Shown: positions 27,633 through 42,470, numbered from the stretch's first letter. The stretch: DNA of 64,000 nucleotides from Glandiceps talaboti (GCF_964340395.1 NC_135553.1:13318501-13382500), one strand, 5' to 3'. The notes: generated by a model not told the origin, from the sequence alone. Numbers and translations: made by a program.

Positions 27633-28201
27633 GTTGACAAACTGGTCCTAATTTTATTTTGCATTTTTATTTAACGCAAATAATGTAAAATATAACCAAT
27701 TGCCTAATGTATTTTAATGAGGGGATGTGCAGTTATAGCTAATTATTGGAAACTAGTCTGAGCTCGTTTGTTGTGCCCATCAATTTAATAATTGAAAAAA
27801 AAAAGTTTAAAAAAAATTAATAGATGTGATCGATTGATGACTTTTAGATAATTGATGCACCAACAGGTTTTCTTTTTATACACGAATTTTGTGTAAATAA
27901 GTCAGGCCACTACAAACATTCAAAATTCATGAGCTCAGAAATAGATGGTTTTTGTAGGTGTTTGCTTATCACAGGTGTGCACTGAATATAAAGTGAAATT
28001 CTGTCCCACTCTTTCCCAATCTATAAATCAATTTAAGCACTTGTACAACCCGCCATTAAACATTTTTATGAGGACATGAAATAAAAAAAGGAATTACTTC
28101 AGCAACGATGGCGAAATTTGATAAACCCAAAATAATAATTTTTAAATAGAGGCGATATAATTTTACGGATATCTCATTTCATTGTTGTTTAGTTAAGAAC
28201 T
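27633..28201. other. Unannotated stretch
   Basis: Very AT-rich, with no feature recognised. Confidence 0.6.
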
Positions 28202-28560
<359 letters not shown>

Positions 28561-31060
28561 TTTACATAGTTATCATGTCCATGCTTGGTTTCTGAATTTA
28601 ATTCATCATTTGGTAGAGAGAATAATGTTTGGCGCTGCCAATTTCAGACACTAAATTAATTACTATTTTTAATCTTCCTTTTACGATAAGAACCACTGCC
28701 TACCGACGTTTTGCTATTCCAAGTGCTTGTCTCACATTAAGAGCTGTTGAAATATACTTTCACAGGGAAAACATATTAGTGAGTGTTTTGATCGTACTTT
28801 TTATTTCATTAAAGAATTGATCGGATAGGGCACTGCATAACACCTGAACCTCCATGTAATTATAAACACCTTGCATAATATTTCTCTTTCAATTGCCACA
28901 TTGCCATAAGCATTACTATATTTACATTCAGTTGAGAACCCACTTCGATTCTAACAGTACACCTGCGTTGTCTTGTAAATTTAATTTGCCACGCTTTCAA
29001 GGGGGAGACAATGTTCCATCCCTCTATACATAATATCATGTTACTGAAGTCCGCATGATTTATTAATTCGACAAGCCACTGATATGTTATTTGAAATGCG
29101 TCTCATTTAGTTTTTTGGCAACAGAGTTGTTACGACTTGTTTCCGCGGAAATAAGTTACAACAGTTTGAAAGCGGTTTTGGATATAACGTATTTCAGATC
29201 TATAGGGTGAAAAAAAAATTCTCATTTTCGCCTACTCACTCGTATAAACGTTGTCGAAATCAATAACATTCAAATGGCTATAGCATAGTTATTAGTGTAG
29301 TGTTAATAAAGAGCCATTTTTTTTAATGACAGTGGGGTTAAATCTTGGTGTTTCACTTACTGGATGTGGCATTTCTTAGTCATAATCGTTAACTTAAACA
29401 GCAAAATAAACCGATTATAGAAGTGCTTCGCCCACAAGTGAGATGAAGATGCTGATATGAAATTACATTGCTTATCAGTTGGAAAATAAAGAGTTGAAAC
29501 CATAAATATCATCAAGTCCATTTCATGTGAACGCTATAGCCCGTTTCCACTGCACTGAAACTAATAGCAATGTGATTGTGCAACAGACCCTACTGTTTGT
29601 AAGCCGTCGCTGTTATTGTTAGCCTGGAGTTGAAATATATACATTTTTTTAATGCAAAAATCATCATTCCCACAAGTGCAAAACCAAACGAACCCCCACT
29701 GAACTTCATTAGAATACTAAATTTATGGCCTTTTGATGGTTATTTATCTTTCAATTGCATAGAAAAATTATATGTTATATTACATTTTTGTGGGTTATGA
29801 AATTAAAATTATTTATTTGTGACATCGCTCACAGCCCTCTTTATGTCCATATGGCCACCTTCAATGTTTATTTTGCATCAAAGCAGATTGGCCTCCTGAG
29901 ATAGAATGCACCACGAGTACCAATTTCACTGAAAAATCAAAGCACGTAACAATTTCTCTAAACTTTTTCATGTGAAATCTTGTTATCAGTCCTTCTGAAA
30001 TGAAAACACACATGCTGGGGGTTCACAATCTTGTTTTCCAATGAAATCAACATAGTGTCCGGCGACCATATTGGATTCAGAGCTGATATAACTGTATGTA
30101 TGGTTGCCATTGATTGTGTCCTTGCTTATGACTGAGAATGGGTTTACCAAATTAACAGCAAACGTTTAGGGTTGTTATTTCCAAGCAAGACGTGCAATAC
30201 GTTTTCAAGGAGAGATAAATGACCCCAGTTAATACTAGTACTGACCATGCATCTTTGATCATTTTTGTAAGAGGGGAGACATAGTGGTTGTCTTATATTC
30301 TATTATCTATTTCCTTAATACGACATTACCAAATGCATCAAACCATTGGCGCAAATGTTATTAACCTTTTCAGCATGTGATGGCGCCCTTCATGATCAGC
30401 TTCTAATATCCTACTTTCCGACATTCTTAAAACCTTTCCTTACCTGTGTTTCCTTTACAACACATTTTTTATCCTTATAATCCATAACTGTGACAGATTT
30501 TATCAATTACTAAAAGTAAAATTGAAGTAATCAAAATGCTACTTGTGAAACACGGAGATCACAGGTTTATATGTCTCAAACACCAAAATGCTAGGGTTTA
30601 TATATCGAGCAGATAATGTGCATATAATGAATATAACACCGAGACGGATATCGCATCGAACCATTGAGTCTTACAAAAAAATAACAGCGAAGAACTTTCC
30701 AGGAGCTTCTGTTAAATTATATGGCCATGGGTTTAGGGAAGGTTTTATTTTTGTCCAAAACAACGCTCTATGAATGGATATATATGCCATACACAATATA
30801 ACTGTACCTCTCGGAGGTCAAAAGTGTGTTGTTGTTTTTTCAGGACAAAGGTTATAACAACCTGGGATATTGTAATTGGATTTATGAGATGTTGCGTTGA
30901 CAACATTGATGTAACAGTACACTGAACCTGTCGCCAGTATCTCATAAAAAATATGTTCCCGATCTTTGTAGCCTTAATTAAAATGCAACCTGTCTTGAAT
31001 GGTTGATTTTTGTTGGGACAATGTAATGCTTAAACTGTGATGAAGGATAATGTTGAGTCT
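28561..31060. other. Unannotated stretch with possible old repeat
   Basis: About 2.5 kb without a gene. Near 29850-29862 the word TCCATATGGCCAC recurs at 35467-35479 and, inverted, near 35132-35144. Near 30060-30080 the word GGCGACCATATTGGATT recurs inverted near 59819-59835. These suggest old dispersed repeats with no coding part. Confidence 0.45.
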
Positions 31061-31250
31061 GTGTAGTGTAGTGTAGTGTAGTGTAGTGTAGTGTAGTGTA
31101 GTGTAGTGTAGTGTAGTGTAGTGTAGTGTAGTGTAGTGCAGTGCAGTGCAGTGCAGTGAAGTGCAGTGCAGTGCAGTGCAATGTAGTGTAGTGTAGTGTA
31201 GTGTAGTGTAGTGTAGTGTAGTGTAGTGTAGTGTAGTGTAGTGCAGTGCA
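31061..31250. repeat. Pentanucleotide array (GTGTA)n with GTGCA blocks
   Basis: Fifteen GTGTA units, then nine GTGCA-type units (one GTGAA), one ATGTA, eleven GTGTA and two GTGCA. The variant is block-clustered rather than scattered. The 124-codon minus frame of HYTTL/HCTAL repeats is a shadow. Confidence 0.97.
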
Positions 31251-32144
31251 AAGTACAGCGTACAGTTTACCATGATATTGAGTGTGTATATTTTCTTATG
31301 TACTTTCGGTATAATAGTGACTTTGACAAGCTTACTAAAATAAGTCATTGTGTTGATCGTTTTTTTTATTAATTAAGAGAACCAAAGAAATGATTTATAA
31401 CAACCCACGCGCCATTATGTAAGAAATGCATGTACTGTCATGCATAAAAAACATATACAATCGCCAGAATTGTTTTAAATAGACTTAATTTGTAATGTTT
31501 CCATCGGGAAAAGCCTGTCAAATCTTAAAATGAATCATTTGCTATTAGAACCTTATTTTTTTATGGAAATAATCATTTGTTCATGTCTGTATCATTTACA
31601 TTCCACATTTTTGTCGCGATTATCAATAATTTGTCATGGTATGTAAGCAATAAACGATGCCAGACAAGTTTCATATTATTATCACTTCATTAGTCTTCAC
31701 TCGTAGATTCAATTATCCATGTATAATTGCATTTGTAGTGAAGAATTTATTTTAGATCAAATGCAATGCAACAGTGGTGTATTCAAAAGATTGTCGTTTA
31801 TTGTTGCGAAAGAAAACATGTTACAACAACAGGACCGTGGCATGTAAAGTGTACTTTAAGGAAAGCACATATTGTGAATTCACTACGTCGGCTAAAATCT
31901 TGAATGATAAAGTATATAAAATGCGTTGGTTTCGATTCATTCACTTTCAGTTATCTATACGGAGTTGCCATCGAACCGAAGTTGGGCAGCTGAAGTGACT
32001 AGTGGGCCTTGCCATGAAATTTCTTTTCAAAGCATTGTCAACTTCATATACTGCGATACATGGTTACAGTAACATTATAAACAGCCATCAACGCGTGAAA
32101 GTGAATGAAATCAATACATTCCCCCCTGTTCAGATATTTATCTT

Positions 32145-32149
<5 letters not shown>
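31251..32149. other. Unannotated stretch
   Basis: No feature recognised; a 74-codon plus frame at 31774-31998 has no motif. Confidence 0.6.

Positions 32150-32228
<79 letters not shown>
32150..32228. repeat. (AG)n-(ACAG)n microsatellite
   Basis: About 38 bases of AG switch cleanly to about 41 bases of ACAG. Confidence 0.96.
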
Positions 32229-35200
32229 CCCAGCCGAGTAAATCGGAATCCTACTACTAAAACATACCCCATTGGAGCGGTCATTCGGTAACATATGAAA
32301 TTAATGAAAATGTGTTGACAAGAGACATTACTCACTTTGCGGTATTCCCAGACATGTTAATGTTCATTACAGATAGATGACTTAACACTCTTTATGCAAC
32401 ACCGATGACTGATGTTGTCTCGGCGTGACCGATGTGTCTAATGACAAGGTTGTTGACTCCAGACTATTGTATATCAGTTTATACAATGCGAGGGTGTTTT
32501 GCGTGAGTGTAAGGAAGCTAATTAAATTGAACGTGTGTTTTTATACTATCACCTTTCGAAACTTCGCAAGCAAACGTGTTTATTTTTATTATTTCTATCT
32601 AGGATTTCTCTACCTAGGCAAGCGAGCGAGTTATTAAAAGACTAACATTATGTTTGTTACAGCATATGTTAGAACTACACCGATCCATACACTCTGACCA
32701 GTATTGCATCACTTGTGGATAAACGTTTTTACATAGTTATACACGGTAAATCAAACAAAATAGATTTTTGGGTCCGCACCCAGACATCAGCGCCCCTAAC
32801 GGCGATCACGATACCAACCAGAAATTGTATTAACTTTGCTACTGTAACAATGTATCGTCTGACTCTACAAACATTGACACGCAATCATTGCATTGTAATC
32901 CATTTCATGGCCGAAAAAAAGTATTATGATTGTTACAATATATACGATTTGGCTATGGTTTGCTAAGTTAATGCTAGCTCACACAAAGGAAATGTGGCAA
33001 TGTTTGTAGGATTTTTGTCATGCCAGACTATGAAGGCAGCTGTGTTGTTGCTAGTAAGATTTTTCGTCGAGCTAAACGATGAAATGTGACAATTTCAGTA
33101 AGCCAGATAACACTTTGTTTTCCATGTTAGCATGACTTTCATTGTAAGTTGAAGAAGTGATGGTCATTTTAGCTACCTTTATGGTATACCATTAATTCAC
33201 ATCGTGCATTGATTTTTTTCAATCATGTTATCGATCAAAGGTAGATTCATGCAAATGGGCTTTTATTTGCCTGTCTATCGCGATAGTACATTTGACATTA
33301 CAACTTCGATTCTCGATTGGATATTACTAAAACCACGCCAGGCTGCAGGATGTACGATTGAACACGAAATGACGCGAAACAAGAACGCTCTATCATCGTC
33401 AGTAACACATAGTCCCCGGACTTGCATATCAATTCGACACTATACAATGGGTTCATTAACCGAACCGTCAACTATGTTATTACTCAATACAGACCCCGTC
33501 AAAAGAAGAGACAACCTGTTCAACAGCAACACATATATCTGTCACCAGTGTTAGAGTTATTGGTCAACGGAGACGTGCGATTCACAGGCTGCCAAAACTG
33601 TTTCGTCGACAGAGTGTAACAAATGAAACGTGTGTATAGTATGTCCGAACTGAAGTAAAAGTTGCGACAACTCTGTTCTAAGATTTGTCGAAGTCCGAAA
33701 ACTTTTATAGCGGACATCAATGTTTTTAAATATATAGAGACCAGATATGATGATATATCAGGCCGACTTTGACAGAAATACCCTGGAGAAAAGACAAAAA
33801 AAGTTAATTTTTTATCTAATTGTTCCAAAACCAAAAAGCATGCATTCCATATTTCGCCCAACACATTCGACCTACTTCACATATACTTAGAGTTACGACA
33901 TGGAGGTAGGGTCTCACTGACTGAGAGTCATCAAAACAAATATGGGTGGGGGTCTTGGCCTTGGGGTCCATGACTATAACATCACTTGTTCATAGGATGG
34001 AAAATTTAATCTCTCCATTTATTCCTACCTCCGCAAAACGGGTTCTAATTTGAATGGAGATTATGTTTTCAGTTGTTTGTCTATTTGTCGGTCGGCTGGT
34101 GTGTTTGTTTAATTGTTATCAGGATATCTCATAACGAATTGATTCAGATAAAACCTTTTCAAAATATTGTCTACATGTGATGATGCAATACAAATTGAAA
34201 ATCCCCATTCACGATTTGTGCTTATAGATTAAAAAGTTCATTTAATTAACAGTGCAATCTAATTACAGGATGTCCAGATCAAATGTAATAACGCAGACCT
34301 AATTAAAATGCAGCATGATATAATTTGATTTCTGGATAGTTCAACCACACTTTGCTCTCTTTAATTAAAAAGCGCACAGATTTAATCAAAAATACAATAT
34401 TATAATATTTGGGGACATTTTGTTGTGAAACGCAAGTGAAGTGATCTGGTTTAGAAAGTACGAAATAAAACCAACTGCACAAGGTAAAGGGATATAGATA
34501 GAGAAAATGACATTGACAAGATAGTGAACTTTCTAAGATGGATTGATAATACGAAAGAGCCAAATGGAGGCATTAGATAGCGGAAATTAAGTCTGAATAA
34601 AACATGTGCACTCATAAAATATACCTTATCTTGATACACGTATCTCTTCATTGACAGTGCTCGATCTGTTGACTTCGTGACTAAGAATGCATGATTTGCT
34701 CACCTTGCATTACAGAGGAACACAGCTCCAGGAAATAGGGGTATAATTTGATAAAACCTGAATTCTGGGTAATCAGTTCTTGATTTGAAATTGCATACAT
34801 TTCACTTGATTGATAAGAAATGTCAATTTGAAACTATTTTTACACCGTTATTGCTGCAGCAGTGATCGATGACGTGTTACTTAATTGAAATCAGCAGATA
34901 TGCATATATGTTAGCTGAACAATAAATATTCATAATTTAGAATAAGGCAATAGGCACTTAGGAGTCATTAATATTTCATTGATCATCAAATACAAATGTG
35001 CGTCTGCTGACTCCAATGGGGGCAGGGTTGCATCATTGCTAAGACAGTCACAAAACAATGAAGGTGAAACCAGTTTCAATTTTGTGTTTCTTGGCAATGG
35101 TGCGAATTGTATGTGATGTTGAATTAATAAAATGGCCATATGGATGAGGACTAGGTATTTATTTTGGATTTTTAAAACAGTTGTATTACCAATCTTCTTC

Positions 35201-36295
35201 CTACTTAAGATATCAATGCGAAGCAACATAAACCAAAACTGTGTTGGTGACTCAATACATTGCAAAAAGCTAAAATATGTCTAAAACGTGTGTGACTGTA
35301 CGTACAATTAACAAATATTTTACACACATTTGTTGATCTTTTCCAAGTTATTGATGAGTTACAAACACGGACTTGTTGTTTCACATTGATTTGTCAAGAA
35401 GGGAGCCATGACAAAACTGTTTAATAAATAAAAAAGTAAAAGATATACCCCCCAATCCATAATCCATATGGCCACTTTAGATGATTCTCCAGGACACAAC
35501 GTTTACGAAAGTTCATTTATTTCCTGAAGTAGTGCTCCCCTTCACTACTCCATTGTTGGGTCCTGATTAGACCGGACGACTAGATAAGAATTACCCGAGC
35601 TACATGATGCAACATGAGTGTAGAACTCCACCGACAAGTCAATTGAATCAAATAGTTACCGTATTTGGCTTTAATTTCTCTCGTTTGTTTTTTTCTATAA
35701 CGCAACATTTTGTGCCCTTCACCATCTTTGAATAAGATTTCTGAGAGGTGCATGGGTATAAACGAGGCACAACGAATACTCAACGGACACAACGTAACTT
35801 CAAAAACATTAAAATGTAATCACGCAGCGCCGTCTACGACCAGATTGAAAATGTTTATTTGCTGTGTGCACTGTGACCACGTGTGCCTACTGAAATCTGA
35901 CAATGTGATATTTTATACTTTGATTTGAATAGAAATGTGATATACACCATACTCATACTGCATGACGGAACGATTTCTGCACACTCGTGATTTTTTAACT
36001 CAACTCCTAATACATTTCCCATACCACGCCACTCCCTCCCCTCTCCTCGCTTTCTCGTCCTTCCTATACAGTCTTAGGGATGGGCTCGCGACAAATATTC
36101 AAAATAAATACAATTTGTATACACTTACTTCCTAAGTATTTTAAATTACAAACAGGATTTTAATAACGACCACAATTCACTAAGAAACGTTGACGTGCCA
36201 CCATATGTTTTGTATGTACAATACAAATGTGAGCAGTAGGCGAGCCAGATAGACAAACAAGCTTGCGCCAGCCTGGTTAACGAAGTGCTTCATTG
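32229..36295. other. Unannotated stretch
   Basis: About 4 kb. Frames of 83 to 114 codons (32715-32966, 33225-33554, minus 33520-33864, minus 34930-35265) overlap or lack any known motif. The section near 32768-32815 resembles 59340-59380 (GTCCGCACCC then GATCACGAT), possibly an old shared repeat. Confidence 0.5.
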
Positions 36296-36360
36296 TAGCT
36301 CAGTAGAGTAATTGAAAGATACACTCAGCTTCAGAGGATAAAACTTTCTGGTCGATCGGT
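36296..36360 (+). repeat. Possible tRNA-like Pol III box pair
   Basis: TAGCTCAGTAGA at 36296-36307 fits a tRNA A box. GGTCGATCGG at 36350-36359 is one base short of a B box. The 54-base spacing is near the tRNA norm. No acceptor stem pairs across it, so this would be a worn tRNA-derived SINE head at most. Confidence 0.22.
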
Positions 36361-37522
36361 GATTGGGGTATGGCGTCGTGTGGACAAATTATGAAAGGGT
36401 TGATGGAGACAGACTGGAAGGTGTACATGTAGCACGGCGCCGTTGATGATCATTGCTGCGAGCTCGTGTACGTACACGATAACTGCAACAACCTTTATCC
36501 TTGTAACATATGAACCACTGTGAAAAACAAAAGAATCAAATATTCCTAACCTAAGCGGTGCATATACAAAATATTGAAAGTAGATGGATCCTGAGAGAGA
36601 CCTTGTGTTATCTCCCTGCTGGTGGGTTTTTGAATAGGCTTAATGATTCTTACATGTAAATTCAAAGCGTCAGTATCTCAAACCATTCTTATTTTTTTTT
36701 CGTGAACTTCACGTACACCTGTCGTATTTTACAGCTAGCTTCTTTTCTCAACTAAAGCATTGACATCAACACCATTTATCGTGCAGGATATGACTTTTTT
36801 TTACTACTCAATGAAACCGACACAGAATGGAATCTAATGAAAAGGGTAATCAACCCTTCTGCAATGTTTTTCTTTTGAAAAATCCTTTTAAGGACAAACT
36901 GAGCCCGGAGGGTTTGAGTGGCAGGAAATCATACAATGTTGTAGTCACTGTCTATGTTATTGCATTTCTTACTTTTTTAATATAACTTCCTGAGGACTCA
37001 TCATTTTTCAGTCAACAGACCAAAGTAGAAATGTGACAACGTCAGCTGCTGTTTACCAATTCTCAATTTCGTTTCCACTCTTTTACCTGGTGAAACGTAA
37101 AATTATGAATTAAATAAAGTAGTGCATAATGTGAGAAATATTCCTCCCCCATTCCCCTCCTGACCCCCCCCCCCCCAATAGATAGTCTGCATTTAAATAA
37201 CAAGCATTATCAGTTTATACCATGCATGAACGAGCCAGGTTCAACAGAATGGAATATATACTCTGGTCGTTTGCGTCACGACAACGCGTGTCTACGTAGT
37301 TGGTTCTGGGGTGTTCGAAAAATGAGTCAAAACGCTCAAACTTACCATTACTTTCCCTGATTTATTGTTTTATATTACAATATAATCATATTATTCCCCA
37401 ATATATGTTTTCTTCATGCAGCCCGAAAGTACTCGTGTCCTATGGTTTGTCACCACGAGTCGATAGACGGGAAGTGACAAGGACCCCTTAGGTCACTCGC
37501 ATTTCCAAAAATATTGGGGTTT
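36361..37522. other. Unannotated stretch
   Basis: No gene recognised. A ten-C run lies near 37167-37178. Confidence 0.55.
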
Positions 37523-37688
37523 AATATCTAAATATTAACTCAAGGTAGATATTAGGTGGGTACCTACCGTACACATCTTGCCTCGATATCCTATGATAAA
37601 GAATATAGATTCGAAACGTTGGATTGTATTTATTGATCGGGACTGTTTCACTCGCTCCTTATGCACTTCTAAATATCTAAATATTAAC
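37523..37688. mobile_element. Short insertion-like segment between 17-bp direct repeats
   Basis: The 17-bp word AATATCTAAATATTAAC occurs at 37523-37539 and 37672-37688 and brackets 132 bp. Perfect short direct repeats around a compact segment look like a target-site duplication. Inside, GAATATAGATTCGAAACG at 37600-37617 forms a 4-bp GAAT/ATTC stem followed by GAAA. This resembles stem II plus box 2 of the hammerhead motif found in Penelope-like elements and retrozymes, but the CTGATGA box before it is degenerate. The AT-rich repeat could also be coincidence. Confidence 0.35.
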
Positions 37689-37739
37689 GTCTAACTTATA
37701 GAGAACATGTGATGGCGTGCTATCCTTACTCATTAGCGT

Positions 37740-38110
37740 TTGGCCCTGGGCGCAAGTATTTAAATATTGTACGTCATCGCCATGCATGCGCTTTTATGGG
37801 AAAGTTGTGAGCATTTGCTCAGCCTTTGGCGCACACAGCGAGGAAAACTTCATGAGTGACCAAAATTATCAAACCCACTAGATATTTGGCTCACGGCCAC
37901 TAATGACCAAAATCTCACTAAAAGTTGCCAACATAGGTGAGGAATCGGCGCGATGAAATTGCCACCAGTGAAATTTTGTTCGTGTGTGCCGGGCATTACG
38001 CAAATATTTCCGCTTCCGCTCAAAGATTACGCATGCGGACCTTTGACCTTTACCGATGACATAGTGTTGCTATAAAAAGCACCCATGGTTCCCGAAGAAC
38101 AACGCACATG
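37740..38110 (+). promoter_or_regulatory. Local CpG-rich segment with TATA-like box, possible promoter
   Basis: The line 37981-38040 holds seven CpG, well above the surrounding density. Motif-like words include ATTACGCAAAT (C/EBP-like), CGCTTCCGC (ETS-like) and ACCTTTGACCTTTACC (DR1-like half sites), then CTATAAAAAGC at 38070-38080. A near NRF1 palindrome TGCGCATGCG lies further on at 38312-38321. The only ORF just downstream is about 22 codons (from 38109). No transcript evidence is possible here, so this is a weak call. Confidence 0.22.
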
Positions 38111-39051
38111 TCACTTGGTAACTTTCAGCACATGTTTGAAACAAACGAGACCCTTGCAGCCTACCAGAGACGATAATTGAGCTCATAATCCCCCTACTAA
38201 TACCTCGGAACAATACCTGTTGGAAAGGTTGGCTGCTAGCACTGCAACAAATTATCATGATTATCAAAACCACGTGTGCGTCCACAATATCAGGATATTA
38301 ATATCAGACACTGCGCATGCGTTGAAAATGTCAAGAACCGGCCAGCCCTTGCTTTAGAATGGAAATTTCCGGCGATTACAAATCATTTTCTGTTTTTGTT
38401 CTACTTCCTCATGAGAACTGAACTACGGGTTAATTAAATGATACTAGTGCATAGTTGTATAATAAGAAAGGTATGTTTATTAGCAGGTTCTCTTAAACTA
38501 AAGACTTCTCAGAACTGTGTTGGCAAGGGCATGTTAACTTCAAAAAATAAAATCTTCAATCTTCATTCGTGACATGACATCTGGGCAGTTCAACAGGATT
38601 CAGCCCCAAATGAGACTGTTATTAAAAGAAGTCAACTGTTAGCTTTTGGTGTAACAATGTCTACTTCGGCGTCTTCAAAGAAGCGTTATAAACGACCATA
38701 ATTGATGAAATGAAGCTATTACCGATGCAACTGGACACATATATGTCATTCAAGTGTTGTTTTAAGCTATGATAAGAAAACGTTTTAGGTAAACAATCAT
38801 GTTTGGATTAGGTTTTAAAGACATTTAACAAAAATAACAGCTTTTATTCATGCGACACCTGAACAAATAACAATTCCCCGTATTTAATAACAACATTCAA
38901 TGAGTCTTTTGTTCAAATTTACACAGATTGACTTCCGTCAATAATGTAGGTTTGCCTGTGCCTAAGAAACCACTTTCGTATTTTTTTAAAAACATAACCT
39001 ATTGGTTTCTTTCAACCATCATAATTTCATTTAATGCAATCATTATACAGA
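38111..39051. other. Unannotated stretch
   Basis: A minus frame at 38070-38285 starts with a hydrophobic, signal-like MDAHVVLIIMIICCSA run but has no further domain. It overlaps the CpG segment and is not called as a gene. Confidence 0.5.
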
Positions 39052-39170
39052 ATATGTATGTATGTATGTATGTATGCATGCATGCATGCATGTATGTATG
39101 TATGTATGTATGTATGTATGTATGTATGTATGTATGTATGTATGTATGTATGTATGTATGTATGTATGTC
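39052..39170. repeat. (GTAT)n with GCAT units
   Basis: A tetranucleotide array of about 118 bases with a few GCAT units near 39075-39090. It directly abuts the dispersed repeat copy that follows. Confidence 0.97.
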
Positions 39171-39540
39171 TGGCGGCCTCTGTCAACGTTTCTCAAAAAC
39201 GGCTGACTCTATTTGTATAATTAATTATTTCCAGCAACTGGGCAACATCTTAAGAATGCATGCTTCAAATTCAATATAATTTGGTATGGAACATAACTAA
39301 TTGCACGTGTTCTGAAAAGATTACTGATGTAGCTTTTAGTTTTTAGTCATTTGCATAATTAACGAATTTCAGAAATAAGGCTATATCTTAAAAATGCACT
39401 CTTCAAATCCAATTAAATTTAGCACATACTTCAAACATAAACTAACCGCATATGTTGTGTTGCATTCCAACAATAATTGTGTGTAGGAGTGAAAATCTAA
39501 AGACTTTGCCATTACAGAAGGCATTCAGCTTAGATATGGT
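39171..39540 (-). repeat. Microsatellite-linked dispersed repeat, copy at 39 kb
   Basis: On the minus strand the order is end block (39449-39540), two diverged core units about 139 bp apart (around 39385-39399 and 39246-39260), then the tetranucleotide array. The unit core contains GTGCATTTTTAAGATATAGC and TTAATTATGCAAAT, shared with the copies at 55 and 63 kb. The end block contains CTTCTGTAATGGCAAAGTC and TTGTTGGAATGCAAC. No protein-coding part was seen. Confidence 0.7.
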
Positions 39541-40759
39541 ATATCATGTTCTGTATTTCCCATATGCAAGTAGAACAACATGTATTGTGTGAAACTTCAC
39601 GATCACCTTGTCACCTAATTTAAACTCTATACCTTCTCTAATTTGGTAGTAATATACCTTGCCCTTGCGGAAGTCAACGTTACTGTTACAAATTGGAAGC
39701 CGACACCAAGGTAACAGCTTACACTTTAAGTAACTTGATTGCTTTGCTCGTTTAATGTTTTTCGTAGATAGACAAAGCTTGCCCTTACGAAATGTAGTAC
39801 CGTGACAAGTTGAAAGCTGAGATTTCCGTTTACACTTTCATTAATGTTCAATCATAGCACGATCACATTTGATTTGCTTTTCTACGTCGATGTTTTGCAA
39901 GTAATACAATATTTAATGTGTTTAACGAATAGAAGCCCTGTTTCAATTTCATCACAAGTTATTCGAATTAAAGACATAATAATGACTTCCTATCTTTTCC
40001 ATGAAGTGTTAATTTCCATGGACAATTTTTTATCATCATGATCAAGTGGTTTTTTTTTTGAGTAATGAATTTCCAAGTAGGTTGTTGGAAATAGAAGTAA
40101 TACAGCCTCTAGCGACATATCCTACGAGGCAATCATGTGTTGGTTCTTTATGTTTCTGTTTGCAAAGTCTGTTTTATATTCATATTGCTTGGACATTCTC
40201 TTAATGAAACTCTACACAGGAATCCCGAGAAATTCCCTGAGCAATGAGCGCCTGATGTTAGTCATTTGTAACAGAAATTTCGCTTGAAATTAAATTCCGA
40301 TTTGGTTATCCCCAAATTAATAGACTGTATACATTTGAATGACGAATCCCAGATGTATGTTGCGAATATTGTCAGCGTTGTATAGGTGCTGTCTAAAGTG
40401 AGTATTCTGAAACAAAGATATGAACGGCAAAAAGGTGATAGAATAGGAAAAGTAGTCCTTCTGAAAATACTACCCATTATCTTCATTTATATCACTCAAA
40501 GATAATAACAAAGTTTTCGGTTTGATTTCGTGAGGGTTTAATATTATTTTGAAATTTAGCGTTTGAGTTCAGACGAATTTTGAGCAACGCCTATCATATG
40601 CATGCGTATGTTACCCGGGCTACTCAAAAACCCTTATCGGTAACATGTAACAACTTACTTTCACCTGAATGATAAGAGTATTATGATCATGCATTTTTCT
40701 GCAAATAACCAAAAGTTCCGAAGTTAAGAAAATACTAATTTGTACCGGACTGCCATGGG
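39541..40759. other. Unannotated stretch with a diverged tandem pair
   Basis: Near 39653-39735 and 39776-39850 a CTTGCCCTT[GA]CG word, a [AG]A[AC]A[AG]TTG[AG]AAGC word and a TTACACTTT word recur in the same order about 125 bases apart. They also resemble the end block of the dispersed family, so this may be a further worn copy. Confidence 0.4.
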
Positions 40760-40806
40760 GAGATGAGTATAGAGCGTCTGGCCGGTTGCGTTATCGGTTC
40801 AAACGT
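40760..40806 (+). repeat. Possible tRNA-derived SINE head
   Basis: TATAGAGCGTCTGGCCGG near 40769-40786 matches the end of the D arm and anticodon-arm start of many tRNA-derived SINEs. GGTTCAAACG at 40796-40805 is a good B box. The interval is shorter than in an intact tRNA and the acceptor stem is absent. No conserved SINE body or tail was recognised downstream. Confidence 0.33.

Positions 40807-42470
<1,664 letters not shown>

Noticed and set aside
33225-33554. A 109-codon plus frame with ATG
   Set aside because: No recognisable motif and overlaps other frames; length is within chance for the window.
34930-35265. A 111-codon minus frame
   Set aside because: No known motif; includes the ATGGCCATATGGAT word that appears to be an old dispersed repeat.
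38070-38285. Minus frame with signal-peptide-like start
   Set aside because: Hydrophobic start only, 71 codons, no downstream domain, overlaps the CpG segment.
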